From Methyloprofundus sedimenti (GTDB lineage Bacteria; Pseudomonadota; Gammaproteobacteria; Methylococcales; Methylomonadaceae), in the NCBI RefSeq assembly GCF_002072955.1, contig NZ_LPUF01000003.1, positions 186,001 through 250,000 on the forward strand: DNA of 64,000 nt, written 5' to 3'. The notes beneath the pieces were generated by a model. That model was not told the DNA's origin, searched no databases, and saw only the letters and a program-made list of their open reading frames with translations. The first letter of the stretch is position 1, and the number at the start of each line of letters is the position of its first letter. Shown here piece by piece: positions 52,089 through 61,185 of the stretch. Made by a program: the position numbers and the translations under genes.

Positions 52089-53078
52089 ATGAAGACTGAA
52101 GAATTAATGAATACTACAAACATTAATATATCTCAAAGTTTAGATATCTATATTGCGGATGCTATTATTGAGGCTGATAATGATTGTAGAGTGGATGGTG
52201 AGGCACTTGTAGATCCTATACCAGAGATACAAGAGAAAAAAGATCATGACTTCGATGCAACTAAATTTTATCTTCATGAATTGAGTCGTTCGACTTTGTT
52301 AACGGCTGAGCAAGAAAAATTCTACGGGACAAAAGTTCTGCAGGGCGATCAGCAAGCACGTAAGATTATGATTGAAAGTAACTTACGTCTAGTGGTGAAA
52401 ATATCGCGCAGATACCTAAACCGAGGCTTACCTTTGCTGGATTTGATTGAAGAAGGAAATCTGGGGTTAATTCACGCAGTTGAAAAATTTGATCCTGAAC
52501 TCGGTTTTCGTTTCTCTACATATGCTATCTGGTGGATACGACAAGCTATTGAGCGTGCGGTGATGAACCAGGCACGTACCATTAGGCTGCCCATTAATGT
52601 GCTTAAGAAAATGAATGTATTTTTAAAGGCTCGGCGCCATTTATTACAGAAATTGGAGACAGAGCCAAGTGCTGAAGATATTGCGGCCTACTTGGACAAG
52701 CCGGTTAAGCTCGTGCAGAAAATGCTTAAATTAAATGAACGCGTCACTTCAATCGATGCGCCTAGTTCTTTTGATTCAGAAAGAATGCTGGTTGATTCTA
52801 TTGCAGATGATGAGGCCGTTACTTTACTGGATCAGATTCATAATGAGGAAATTAAAGATAATATTAATATCTGGTTATCAAAGTTACCAAAAAAGCAAGC
52901 TGAAGTCATTTGTCGTCGTTATGGCTTGTGTGGCTATGAACATGCTACGCTTGACGTCGTTGCCTGTGAATTAGGTGTCACACGTGAGCGGGTGCGTCAA
53001 ATACAACTGGATGCTTTAAAAAAACTAAAAAAAATTATTAAAGTGAATGGTTACTCGCTGGAATCTATTTTGCAGTAA
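52089..53078 (+). CDS. rpoS: RNA polymerase sigma factor RpoS
   Basis: A sigma-70-family stationary-phase sigma. Conserved regions follow in order: region 1.2 TKFYLHELSRSTLLTAEQE, region 2 with ARKIMIESNLRLVVKI, LDLIEEGNLGLIHAVEKFDP and FRFSTYAIWWIRQAIERA, region 3, and region 4.2 with VACELGVTRERVRQIQLDALKKL. The combination of YLHEL-RS and the lack of a long region 1.1 fits RpoS. I chose ATG 52089 (329 residues), with ATG 52107 as the alternative; an upstream GTG lies in a MITE end. The gene is flanked by two hsp20 copies rather than its usual nlpD neighbour. It is likely intact. Confidence 0.9.
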   Translation: MKTEELMNTTNINISQSLDIYIADAIIEADNDCRVDGEALVDPIPEIQEKKDHDFDATKFYLHELSRSTLLTAEQEKFYGTKVLQGDQQARKIMIESNLRLVVKISRRYLNRGLPLLDLIEEGNLGLIHAVEKFDPELGFRFSTYAIWWIRQAIERAVMNQARTIRLPINVLKKMNVFLKARRHLLQKLETEPSAEDIAAYLDKPVKLVQKMLKLNERVTSIDAPSSFDSERMLVDSIADDEAVTLLDQIHNEEIKDNINIWLSKLPKKQAEVICRRYGLCGYEHATLDVVACELGVTRERVRQIQLDALKKLKKIIKVNGYSLESILQ

Positions 53079-53139
53079 ATTATTGGGTTTATATATCTAA
53101 ATTGTTAATTGAATTTACTAAAAAATCTTGGAGTATAAT

Positions 53140-53642
53140 ATGAGTAAAAAAAAAGAAGTATCGAAAAAAGTACCGATGTAACCCCGCATTCATCTACAGG
53201 GGGATTATTTTCATTTGATGAATTTGATGAATTTGATGATTTTTTGATACTTTTCTAACCCGTAGCTATCCCCGTTTATTGAACTGGAATGCATCTATGG
53301 AAGGCTTTGAAAAAAGCGTGCCAAAAGTAGACGTTATTGATCACGACAAGGAAATAGAGGTTCAAGCTGCATTGCCCGGGGTTAAGAAAGAAGACCTGGA
53401 AATTTCGATTGATATTCAGTTGCTGACGATTAAAGCGAGTCACAAAACTGAAAAAGAGGAAAAAAAGGATGAAGGTAAATATTTTCGTCGGGAAATAAGC
53501 CGTGGAGAATTTCAGCGCGCCGTGGCATTACCGGACGGTGTTGATAATGAAAATGTTTCAGCAAGCTTCAACGACGGAATATTAACGGTACCCATACCCA
53601 AAAAGCGAAAAGAGCAAGTGCAAGAATATTGAGGTCAAATAA
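53140..53642 (+). pseudogene. Second hsp20 copy with three frameshifts
   Basis: Aligned with the intact hsp20 at 51415, this copy has one A fewer in the run after ATCG (near 53166), one T fewer in the run near 53240, and one A more near 53601. Read through, the frame breaks after 13 codons, again before the alpha-crystallin domain, and again at the end, where IPKKRKEQVQEY replaces IPKCEKSKCKNIEVK. The alpha-crystallin domain itself is open from about 53279 (TTG; ATG at 53297) to 53632 and could be made as a shortened protein. The GGAG site and ATG 53140 are still present. Confidence 0.85.
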
Positions 53643-53645
53643 ATA

Positions 53646-54701
53646 GGCTATGTCACCGTTAAGTATTGAAAATCACCAAGAGCAGAATGTAACAATTGCT
53701 CAGGGGTTAGATTGTGGTTCCGATCCATAATTCTGCACCAAGCCAAATAATTAGGTAAATACTTGGTGGCTACACCATGAAAGCGGTCTAGCCATGATTT
53801 AAAACGGTGGTGGTATGCATTGACATTTTGTATATGATAGGCCCCTTTAGTCACCCGCTGCCCTTGACTCATGTTAACGATTTCATGAGATACTTTTTCA
53901 GCTTTACAAAATGCACCATAAGTTGGATTGCCATCACTCACAAGGAGGGCATCCTGGTCTAGTATTGGCTTTAAATGCGTATCAAGAACAATTTTGCTTA
54001 TTGGGCCATTACCTGTCACAAAATCTACGGTTTGTTTTGAGCGATCACGAGCAATTAAAATGCAAATTTGCTCATCAGAAATCCCTCGCTTAGTCGCACA
54101 GCCCCCTCGTTTCCTTGGTTGACGATTGAGATGGCGTTCTCCTTTATGTGACTCAAGTAAGTAGGTTTCATCAGCTTCTGTAATGCCATGAAGAGCACTG
54201 GGACGATCCTGCTGAATCCAGCTTAAAAAACGGTGCCGCCATCGAAAGGTTGTATTTCGATGCACATTAATTTCTTTAGCTGCCTGCCGGACAGTCAATG
54301 ATTCTGCGATAGCTCCTAAGTAATCAAGCCACTTTGACTTGAGGCGTAGATGAGCAAGAGGCGTTCCTGTCAAAGCATTAAATGTCTTTTTGCAGGCTTT
54401 ACAGCGGTAGCGCTGAAGGCCATCTTTTATTCCATGCCTGTGGCTTTCGGTATGGGAGCAATGAGGGCATTTACCTTTGCTATCAAATATTGTTTCAATT
54501 AAATCAAAAACCTTAGGTTCGTCCTCTAGTTGATCCAGTGCTTTCGTTAGAACAGTGCGTTGATGGTGGTCAAGTTGATTTATTTCGGAAATGAACTCTA
54601 AAAACTCTGGGGCTTTCATAACTATCTCCTTAATTTACATGGGCTTTATTTACTTATACGCTCTTGTTATATGAAATTCCATACTTTACGGTGACATAGC
54701 C
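53646..54701 (-). mobile_element. Complete IS1595-family insertion sequence
   Basis: A 1056-bp element with terminal inverted repeats GGCTATGTCACCGT(T/A)AAGTAT, 20 of 21 positions matching between the ends. An 8-bp direct repeat AATAAATA lies at 53638-53645 and 54702-54709, the target-site length typical of IS1595. It encodes one transposase and interrupts the sequence just after the broken hsp20 copy. Intact ends and a perfect target duplication point to recent insertion. Confidence 0.95.
53648..54619 (-). CDS. IS1595-family transposase
   Basis: A 323-residue transposase. It has an N-terminal zinc ribbon (CPHCSHTESHRHG and YRCKACKKTF), a helix-turn-helix segment TVRQAAKEINVHRNTTFRWRHRF, and a DDE-type ISXO2-like catalytic domain with EADETYLLES, LLVSDGNPTYGAF and NVNAYHHRFKSWLDRFHGV. 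It is full length with no stops, and its stop codon lies in the left inverted repeat, as is common in the family. It is likely active. Confidence 0.95.
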   Translation of the reverse strand: MKAPEFLEFISEINQLDHHQRTVLTKALDQLEDEPKVFDLIETIFDSKGKCPHCSHTESHRHGIKDGLQRYRCKACKKTFNALTGTPLAHLRLKSKWLDYLGAIAESLTVRQAAKEINVHRNTTFRWRHRFLSWIQQDRPSALHGITEADETYLLESHKGERHLNRQPRKRGGCATKRGISDEQICILIARDRSKQTVDFVTGNGPISKIVLDTHLKPILDQDALLVSDGNPTYGAFCKAEKVSHEIVNMSQGQRVTKGAYHIQNVNAYHHRFKSWLDRFHGVATKYLPNYLAWCRIMDRNHNLTPEQLLHSALGDFQYLTVT

Positions 54702-54761
54702 AATAAATAAGCCTGAAAAAAACATACAAGGCTAATTGATGGATTATTAGCTTAAAAAATT

Positions 54762-54814
54762 GCCCTCCTGGCCATCACAACGTATCTGCGTCAGTTACCG
54801 TGAGGGCTTTTTTT
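54762..54814 (+). terminator. Intrinsic terminator candidate
   Basis: GCCCTC (54762-54767) pairs with GAGGGC (54802-54807), followed by seven T. The enclosed 34 nt can form further pairing. It may originally have ended transcription from the hsp20 copy now cut off by the IS. Confidence 0.6.
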
Positions 54815-54964
54815 CAAAAATCCAATTATTAGATTATAGATAATTCCTGAAGTATTTAAAGCCGACTCAAAAGCTTACGGAATACTGTACTCAATTTCGA
54901 GAACCAAAAATTCTTTACAGGTTTCTATTCACGCTTTTATACAGAATAGAAAAGAATAGCATGT

Positions 54965-55315
54965 TTACATAGTATGTGTAGACCGTTCAGAGTCCAATGA
55001 ACCAGCGAGATAAGTTTCAATTTTATTTCGCGCCATCCCTCCGTCCTGATCACTAAACTGCACTCCAATTCCGGCTGTTCGATAACCTTGTGCTCCTGCC
55101 GGAGTCAGCCAGATTACCTTGCCTGCTATTGGTAAACGCTCTGTCTCCTCCATTAAATTAAGCAACATAAAGACTTCCTGCCCCATTTTATAAGCACGAT
55201 TTGTTGGAATAAATAAGCCTCCATTTTCAACAAACGACATATATGCGGTATAAAGTGCATGTTTTTCTTTAATAGCCAGGGATAAGATCCCTTGCCGTGC
55301 GGATGATTCAGCCAT
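54965..55315 (-). CDS. PilZ domain protein
   Basis: A 116-residue single-domain PilZ protein, of the kind found after holB in gammaproteobacteria (for example PilZ of Pseudomonas, needed for type IV pili). It contains GILSLAIKEKHALYTAYMSFVENGGLFIPTNRAYKMGQEVFML and VIWLTPAGAQGYRTAGIGVQF as its beta-barrel. The c-di-GMP-binding arginine motif (RxxxR...) is not clear, as in other PilZ proteins of this subgroup. It ends the operon begun at plsX, 1 bp after holB. Confidence 0.9.
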   Translation of the reverse strand: MAESSARQGILSLAIKEKHALYTAYMSFVENGGLFIPTNRAYKMGQEVFMLLNLMEETERLPIAGKVIWLTPAGAQGYRTAGIGVQFSDQDGGMARNKIETYLAGSLDSERSTHTM

Positions 55316-55316
55316 C

Positions 55317-56300
55317 TTAGTTATTTACTGTTACTTGAGACCAGGTAATAAGCAGCTCTTCAAATAAAAGCTGCTTATTAAGTTGCTTATTTATTCTATC
55401 AGTATCTTTTAATAGTAAGCTATAAAAATCAAATAATTTATTTAAGTCTAGTCGCTTTGCCAAAGTACGCAAGTGTTTTTCTACATCATCATTAAGTAAC
55501 AGACTTTTGTCTACTTGAAAATGGCATTTGATTACATCTTCTGTCCAGCTTACAAGCCATTGCAATAACTGAGTGGCGGGGAGTTTTTGCCATTTTTCTG
55601 CTAACTGGACCGGGCAGGCCTTAGCTAACAAGATTTTTTGCCATTCTTCAAAACAGCTGTTACGTTGCTCAAGCATATTACCCTGCGCATACGCCAGAGC
55701 CTTAATTGGTGCACCTTGTGCTAAACGCAACAACAGCTTTTGCTGTTCGTTGATACCTTGCTCTTGCAGCCAAACTGCAGCACTGTCAAAATCAGGAGCC
55801 TGTAATAACAATTTTTGACAGCGGCTTAGAATAGTTGCTGGCAAGGCCTGTCTGTGCTCGGTTAGTAAAAGAAAGACTGTGCGTTCCGGCGGCTCTTCCA
55901 GACATTTAAGAAAAGCATTAGCAGAGTTGATATTCATGAGTTCTGCGGGGGTAATAATGACTACACGATAACTACTATACTGAGGCTTAAGTACCATCTC
56001 CCCCATCAACTGCCTGATTAAATCCACACCAATCGCTTTACCGGGTTCTTCAGGCTGCAATAACGTAAAATCAGGATGAGTTTTTGCAATAAACAATTTA
56101 CAGCTTGCACAACGCCCGCAAAAAATCTTTTCCTGTTTATCTGAACAGATTAAATATTGCGCAAACTGCAAAGCCAACCGGTGCTTTCCCAAGCCACTAA
56201 CGCCATTAATCAACAGTGCCTGAGGAATGCGCTGCTGTTCAACATAGGCAGCTAAATGCTGCCAATAAGACTGGTGCCAGGAATAAGTGATATCAGTCAT
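55317..56300 (-). CDS. holB: DNA polymerase III subunit delta'
   Basis: HolB is part of the clamp-loader that places the sliding clamp on DNA. The 327-residue product has the AAA+ fold of delta': LLINGVSGLGKHRLALQFAQ (degenerate P-loop), a zinc site CGRCASCKLF, and the sensor-like FLKCLEEPPERTVFLLLTEH. It overlaps tmk by 8 bp. The neighbour order mltG-tmk-holB-pilZ is canonical. Confidence 0.94.
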   Translation of the reverse strand: MTDITYSWHQSYWQHLAAYVEQQRIPQALLINGVSGLGKHRLALQFAQYLICSDKQEKIFCGRCASCKLFIAKTHPDFTLLQPEEPGKAIGVDLIRQLMGEMVLKPQYSSYRVVIITPAELMNINSANAFLKCLEEPPERTVFLLLTEHRQALPATILSRCQKLLLQAPDFDSAAVWLQEQGINEQQKLLLRLAQGAPIKALAYAQGNMLEQRNSCFEEWQKILLAKACPVQLAEKWQKLPATQLLQWLVSWTEDVIKCHFQVDKSLLLNDDVEKHLRTLAKRLDLNKLFDFYSLLLKDTDRINKQLNKQLLFEELLITWSQVTVNN

Positions 56301-56916
56301 GAATAAACGGACTTAAGATATTACTAATTTGACTTTGCACATTTTCTAGGCTTTGCGTGGCATCAATTATTTTTACCCGTTCCGGTTGCTGCTCGGCAAT
56401 AGTTAAATAGGTCTGCCTCACTTTTTCAAAAAAAACCATTTTTTCTGATTCAAAGCGATCCAATTTGCCGCGGTGCGTTGCTCTCTGCATCCCCAGCTGA
56501 ACAGGTGCATCCAGCAATAGGGTTAAATCAGGACGTAAATCACCCTGGACAAAGTTTTCTAACCATTGAATAACTGATAAAGCCATATTTCTGCCTCCCC
56601 CTTGATACGCATAAGTGGCATCTGTAAAACGATCGCATACCACCCAGACGCCCTGTTCTAAAGCGGGTTTGATTACATGCCTGATATGCTGTGCGCGTGC
56701 GGCAAACATCATCAGTAATTCTGTTTGTTCAGCAATTGATTCCTGACCTTTATCCAGTAATAGTTGTCTAATATTTTCGGCTAACTTTGTGCCGCCAGGC
56801 TCTCGAGTCTGCAAGACAGAAATATTCTTATCCTTAAGCAAGGATTGGATATAGATCATATTGCTTGTTTTGCCAACCCCCTCACCGCCTTCCAGGGTAA
56901 TAAATCGTCCCGCCAT
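56293..56916 (-). CDS. tmk: Thymidylate kinase
   Basis: Tmk phosphorylates dTMP to dTDP. The 207-residue protein has the P-loop FITLEGGEGVGKTSNM, the substrate motif TREPGGTKLAENIR, the DR motif VCDRFTDATYAYQGGGR, and the LID. It overlaps mltG by 1 bp at 56916 and holB by 8 bp, part of the same transcript. Confidence 0.95.
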   Translation of the reverse strand: MAGRFITLEGGEGVGKTSNMIYIQSLLKDKNISVLQTREPGGTKLAENIRQLLLDKGQESIAEQTELLMMFAARAQHIRHVIKPALEQGVWVVCDRFTDATYAYQGGGRNMALSVIQWLENFVQGDLRPDLTLLLDAPVQLGMQRATHRGKLDRFESEKMVFFEKVRQTYLTIAEQQPERVKIIDATQSLENVQSQISNILSPFIHD

Positions 56917-57926
56917 TAGTGTTGCTTTCTCTGAAATGTATTCACTGCCCTGTTATGTTCTAATAATGTTGCTGAAAACACATGACTTCCATCTCCATTA
57001 GCCACAAAATAAAGGCTTTTGCCTTCAGCGGGATGCAATACAGCATTAATTGCCTCCATACCTGGCATGGCTATCGGTGTTGGCGGCAGACCTTTGATTC
57101 TGTAGGTATTATAAGGAGTAAAAGTCTGCAGGTCTTTTTTGCTAATATTACCTTGATAACTTTCTCCCATGCCATAAATCACGGTGGGATCAGTCTGCAA
57201 ACGCATCCCTTTGTTTAGCCTGCGGATAAAAACGCCTGCAATAGCGGGACGCTCAGAAGGCACTGCGGTTTCTTTTTCCACTATAGATGCCAGTATCAAA
57301 GCTTCATAAACATTTTTTAGAGGCAGGCCTGCACTTTTATTTGACCATTGTTCGCTTAATACCTGCTGCATTTTTTGATAGGCTTGCTGCAAAATAACTA
57401 AATCCGTCGTGTGTTTTGTAAAAATATAGGTGTCGGGAAAAAATAACCCTTCGGGCTGCGTATAATCACTGCCTATTTTTTTCAGGATGTCAGCATCACT
57501 TATCCCGGTTAATGTCAGCATAAGGTTTTTATCTGCTACCAGAGCCTGGCGTATTTGTTTAAAAGTCCAGCCCTCTGGAATAGTAATGCTATGCTGCAGT
57601 GTTTTTCCGCTACTGAGTAAAATCAGAAATTCATAAGGTGTCATGCCCACATCTAGTAGATATTCACCTGCTTTTAGCTGATTAATTAAGCCTTGCTGAC
57701 GCGCCAGCACCTTAAACCAGAGTTTATCAATTTCAGGCCGCTGAAAACCTATCTGGCTATCAAGCAGCTGAATGATACTACGAAATGAGCTGCCCTTCTC
57801 TATATCTATGATTACAGGCTCTTGCGATACGATGGGCTGAGCAATAAAGATCTGATAATCCTGCCATGCCCATGCTAAAGCAACACTTAAACATAGCAAT
57901 AAGATTGCGAGACTACGTAATATCAT
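56916..57926 (-). CDS. mltG: Endolytic murein transglycosylase MltG
   Basis: MltG (YceG) cleaves nascent peptidoglycan glycan strands near the inner membrane. The 336-residue product has one N-terminal membrane anchor (residues 5-20), a LysM-like segment, then the YceG catalytic domain with FPDTYIF, LASIVEKETAVPSERPAIAGVF (catalytic glutamate), RLQTDPTVIYGMG, and NTYRIKGLPPTPIAMPG. It overlaps pabC by 14 bp. Confidence 0.93.
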   Translation of the reverse strand: MILRSLAILLLCLSVALAWAWQDYQIFIAQPIVSQEPVIIDIEKGSSFRSIIQLLDSQIGFQRPEIDKLWFKVLARQQGLINQLKAGEYLLDVGMTPYEFLILLSSGKTLQHSITIPEGWTFKQIRQALVADKNLMLTLTGISDADILKKIGSDYTQPEGLFFPDTYIFTKHTTDLVILQQAYQKMQQVLSEQWSNKSAGLPLKNVYEALILASIVEKETAVPSERPAIAGVFIRRLNKGMRLQTDPTVIYGMGESYQGNISKKDLQTFTPYNTYRIKGLPPTPIAMPGMEAINAVLHPAEGKSLYFVANGDGSHVFSATLLEHNRAVNTFQRKQH

Positions 57927-58755
57927 TAGGTATATCTCTCGCTTTATATTCAGCCAGGTAAAGCATTAATTTTTGCGTCCATAAACCAACTGGATAGGAT
58001 TTATTTGCCAATGATTTAATCGGCCAGATTCCGATGATTGAATTACTAACAAATAATTCATCAGCCTGCAGTACAAAATCTCTTGTAAACAAAATTTCAC
58101 ACACGGGTAGCTGGTTCTGTCTGGCTATATTTAAAATAAGCTGGCGCATAACCCCTTTTATTCCTGATACGGTAATTTCCGGCGTATAGACTATTTGCTC
58201 CTTAATGACAAATAAATTGCTCATCGTCCCTTCTATAACATGCTCATTTAGATTAAGCATCAGTCCTTCCTGGAATTCATCCTGCCATTCTGAACGAGCT
58301 AATACTTGTTCCAGCCGGTTATTATGTTTTATCCCTGCAAGTAATGGATTAAGTCCTAAACGGGTACTACAAAAACATGTCTGTATGCCTTGAGTTTTAA
58401 AGCTTTCCGGATAATCTGGAAAAGGGTATAAAGCGATAATTCGGCTTGGGTTTAGCACCTCTGGCTGGCGATAACCACGCCCTCCTGAACCCCGTGTCAA
58501 CATTAATTTAATAACGCCTTGCTGCTTACTGGTTTTACTGACACGTGTAATTTCATCCAGCAGAAGAGTTTCATCTGGATAGGGGATTTTCAGTCTCTGG
58601 CAGCCAGTTTTCAATCGCGCAAGATGTTGTGCTAAAAAAACAGGCTGCCCTTGAATAACTTCGATGGTTTCGAACAGACCATCGCCATAATGCAAGCCAC
58701 GATCTGTTATTTCAAGTGTATTTTTGAGTTTGCCATTGATTAAGATCATCAGCAA
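57913..58755 (-). CDS. pabC: Aminodeoxychorismate lyase
   Basis: PabC eliminates pyruvate from aminodeoxychorismate to give p-aminobenzoate for folate. The 280-residue fold-type IV pyridoxal-phosphate enzyme has RGLHYGDGLFETI, IKLMLTRGSGGRGY and the lysine in GIKHNNRLEQVLA, with EGTMSNLFVI. Placement between fabF and mltG is standard and helps separate it from branched-chain aminotransferases, which share the fold. Confidence 0.92.
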   Translation of the reverse strand: MLMILINGKLKNTLEITDRGLHYGDGLFETIEVIQGQPVFLAQHLARLKTGCQRLKIPYPDETLLLDEITRVSKTSKQQGVIKLMLTRGSGGRGYRQPEVLNPSRIIALYPFPDYPESFKTQGIQTCFCSTRLGLNPLLAGIKHNNRLEQVLARSEWQDEFQEGLMLNLNEHVIEGTMSNLFVIKEQIVYTPEITVSGIKGVMRQLILNIARQNQLPVCEILFTRDFVLQADELFVSNSIIGIWPIKSLANKSYPVGLWTQKLMLYLAEYKARDIPNDIT

Positions 58756-58764
58756 ACTGTTTAA

Positions 58765-60009
58765 CTATTCGTAACGTTTAAAGACTAATGTACCGTTAGT
58801 ACCACCAAAACCAAATGAATTAGACATGGCTACATCAATTTTCATTTCACGTGCTGTATTCGGTACGTAATCCAGATCACATTCAGGATCTGGATTTTCA
58901 AGATTAATCGTTGGCGGGGCAATTTGATTTGTAATACTTAAAGCACTTAATACCGCTTCAATACCACCAGCGGCACCTAATAAATGGCCGATCATTGATT
59001 TTGTTGAACTGACTGCCACTTTATAGGCATGATCACCTAGAGCAGCTTTCATTGCCTGTGTTTCACCCACATCACCCGCGGGTGTAGAAGTACCATGAGC
59101 ATTAATATAATCAACATCGGTGTTATTTAAACCTGCATCACGCAAGGCATTTCTCATACAACGCGCTGCACCTTCGCCACCTGCTGAAGGTGTGGTCATA
59201 TGATAGGCATCACCACTCATACCATAACCAACCACTTCGGCATAAATTTTAGCGCCACGTGCTTTAGCATGTTCCAGTTCTTCCAGAACAACAACTCCTG
59301 AACCATCACTTAAAACAAATCCATCCCGGTCTCTGTCCCATGGACGACTTGCCGCCTGTGGATCATCGTTACGACGAGAGAGTGCTTTAGCAGAAGCAAA
59401 ACCACCCATCGCTGTCGGAGAAGTTGTACAACGTTCTGCACCACCGGCAATCATCACATCTGCATCACCATATTTTATTAACCGTGCTGCATCACCAATA
59501 TTATGAGTACCTGTACTACAGGCTGTAACAATCGCAAAATTTGGACCTTTCAAACCATATTTAATGGATAAGTTACCGGAAATCATATTGATGATATTTC
59601 CCGGTACAAAGAAAGGTGAAATACGACGCGGACCACTTTTATCATAGGTCGCATAGCATTCTTCAATACCTGTTATTCCGCCGATACCCGAACCGATTGC
59701 GACACCGATTCTTTCTGCGTTTTCTTCTGTTACTTCTATCCCCGAGTCTTCAATGGCCTGGCAGCCAGCAGCAATTCCGTAATGAATAAAGCCATCCATG
59801 CGTTTTGCATCTTTACCAGGGATATATTCGTTAATATCAAAATTTCTGATTACACCACCAAAGGTCGTAGCAAAAGGTGATATGTCAAAGGAGTCTATCG
59901 GACTAATTCCGCTTTTTCCGTTAATAATACCATCCCATGTTTCGGAAACAGTGTTAGCAAGAGGCGTAATTGCGCCTAGCCCTGTAATAACAACGCGACG
60001 TGTACTCAA
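58765..60009 (-). CDS. fabF: 3-oxoacyl-ACP synthase II
   Basis: FabF elongates acyl-ACP in fatty acid synthesis. I place the start at TTG 60009 ([12 protein letters not shown], 414 residues), which matches the family's usual length and N-terminus and has an AGG element about 9 bases upstream. The in-frame ATG at 60075 would add 22 hydrophobic residues encoded by the palindrome between acpP and fabF, so it is unlikely. The catalytic triad is visible: Cys in [12 protein letters not shown], His in [12 protein letters not shown] and His in [13 protein letters not shown]. Confidence 0.95.
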   Translation of the reverse strand: MSTRRVVITGLGAITPLANTVSETWDGIINGKSGISPIDSFDISPFATTFGGVIRNFDINEYIPGKDAKRMDGFIHYGIAAGCQAIEDSGIEVTEENAERIGVAIGSGIGGITGIEECYATYDKSGPRRISPFFVPGNIINMISGNLSIKYGLKGPNFAIVTACSTGTHNIGDAARLIKYGDADVMIAGGAERCTTSPTAMGGFASAKALSRRNDDPQAASRPWDRDRDGFVLSDGSGVVVLEELEHAKARGAKIYAEVVGYGMSGDAYHMTTPSAGGEGAARCMRNALRDAGLNNTDVDYINAHGTSTPAGDVGETQAMKAALGDHAYKVAVSSTKSMIGHLLGAAGGIEAVLSALSITNQIAPPTINLENPDPECDLDYVPNTAREMKIDVAMSNSFGFGGTNGTLVFKRYE

Positions 60010-60049
60010 AGAAGGATACCTGAAATAGAGAAAAAATAAGAGGGAGATA

Positions 60050-60078
60050 TTAATGGGTAATTTTAAATTACCCATTAA
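60050..60078. promoter_or_regulatory. 29-bp perfect palindrome between acpP and fabF
   Basis: Arms TTAATGGGTAATTT and AAATTACCCATTAA are perfectly complementary with a single T between them. It sits 19 bp after the acpP stop. In RNA it would be a hairpin with only a minimal loop, possibly a site that protects or ends part of the acpP transcript. As DNA it could be a dyad for a regulator. Confidence 0.6.
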
Positions 60079-60097
60079 ACCTTAACAAGCCAAGATA

Positions 60098-60328
60098 TTA
60101 GCCGTTAGCGTTTACGTAATCTATAGCTTGTTGTACCGTTGTAATCTTTTCAGCATCATCATCAGGAATTTCACATTCGAATTCTTCTTCTAAAGCCATA
60201 ACTAATTCTACCGTATCAAGTGAATCAGCGCCTAGATCATCTACGAATGATGCATCATTAGCAATATCCTCTTTAACACCTAGTTGCTCAGCGACAATCT
60301 TTTTTACACGTTCTTCAATGCTACTCAT
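60098..60328 (-). CDS. acpP: Acyl carrier protein
   Basis: A 76-residue acidic carrier. The phosphopantetheine serine lies in [19 protein letters not shown]. The protein begins [18 protein letters not shown] and ends YVNANG, as in other gammaproteobacterial AcpP. It is flanked by fabG (128-bp gap upstream, likely an extra promoter for high acpP expression) and fabF. Confidence 0.97.
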   Translation of the reverse strand: MSSIEERVKKIVAEQLGVKEDIANDASFVDDLGADSLDTVELVMALEEEFECEIPDDDAEKITTVQQAIDYVNANG

Positions 60329-60456
60329 ATTTTTATTCCTTAATGGATGCTGGATTTAAAGATACAACATCACTATTATTATTAATCTGATTCGACTTAT
60401 ATGTATTTTCTATAAGCCGCATAATTATACTTGAAAACTAGCTAAATGGCATAATT

Positions 60457-61185
60457 TTACGCCATAAACATACCGCCATTTACATGTAAGGTTTCACCGG
60501 TAATATAGGCGGCACCCTCTGAAGCTAAAAATGCAACAGCATGCGCTATTTCCTTTGCATCTCCAAGGCGGGCCAAAGGAATTCCTGCGAGTAAGGCCTG
60601 CTTAAGTTCATCTGACAGTTCGCGAGTCATATCAGTATCGATAAACCCTGGCGCCACTGTATTAATGGTAATACCCCGAGAACCCACTTCTTTCGCCATT
60701 GACTTGGCAAATCCAACCATACCCGCTTTGGCTGCGGCATAATTTGCCTGGCCTGCATTTCCTGTGGCACCAACCACTGAGGAAATATTAATAATGCGCC
60801 CAGATTTTGCTTTCATCATTCCTCTTAGTACAGCCTTACTCATTCTAAAAACGGAGGTCAAATTAGTATTGATAATATCGCCCCATTCCTCATCTTTCAT
60901 ACGCATCAATAAGTTATCTCGAGTAATGCCTGCATTATTAACTAACACTGCCGGGGCACCATACTCGTCTGCAATGCTTTTGATAACTTCAGCAATTGAA
61001 TCCGGGTCAGAGACATTTAGTTTCATACCTTTGCCACTCTCAGCCAGATAAGCAGAAATGGCCTCTGCTCCGCTATCCGATGTTGCAGTACCGATGACAA
61101 AAAAGCCATCTGCCACTAATTTTTCTGCAATTGCGCGGCCAATTCCACGGCTTGCACCCGTTACTAATGCGACTTTTTTAGTCAT
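60457..61185 (-). CDS. fabG: 3-oxoacyl-ACP reductase
   Basis: FabG reduces 3-oxoacyl-ACP with NADPH. The 242-residue SDR protein has TGASRGIGRAIA, NNAGITRDNLLMRM, the catalytic Ser-Tyr-Lys in ISSVVGATGNAGQ and YAAAKAG, and the ending GETLHVNGGM. It overlaps fabD by 8 bp. Confidence 0.97.
   Translation of the reverse strand: MTKKVALVTGASRGIGRAIAEKLVADGFFVIGTATSDSGAEAISAYLAESGKGMKLNVSDPDSIAEVIKSIADEYGAPAVLVNNAGITRDNLLMRMKDEEWGDIINTNLTSVFRMSKAVLRGMMKAKSGRIINISSVVGATGNAGQANYAAAKAGMVGFAKSMAKEVGSRGITINTVAPGFIDTDMTRELSDELKQALLAGIPLARLGDAKEIAHAVAFLASEGAAYITGETLHVNGGMFMA

Noticed and set aside
53911-54122. Plus-strand open frames inside the transposase gene
   Set aside because: They are antisense to the conserved DDE region of the IS1595 transposase.
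60010-60075. FabF extension starting at ATG 60075
   Set aside because: The added 22 residues are encoded by a palindrome and have no counterpart in FabF proteins; TTG 60009 gives the normal length.
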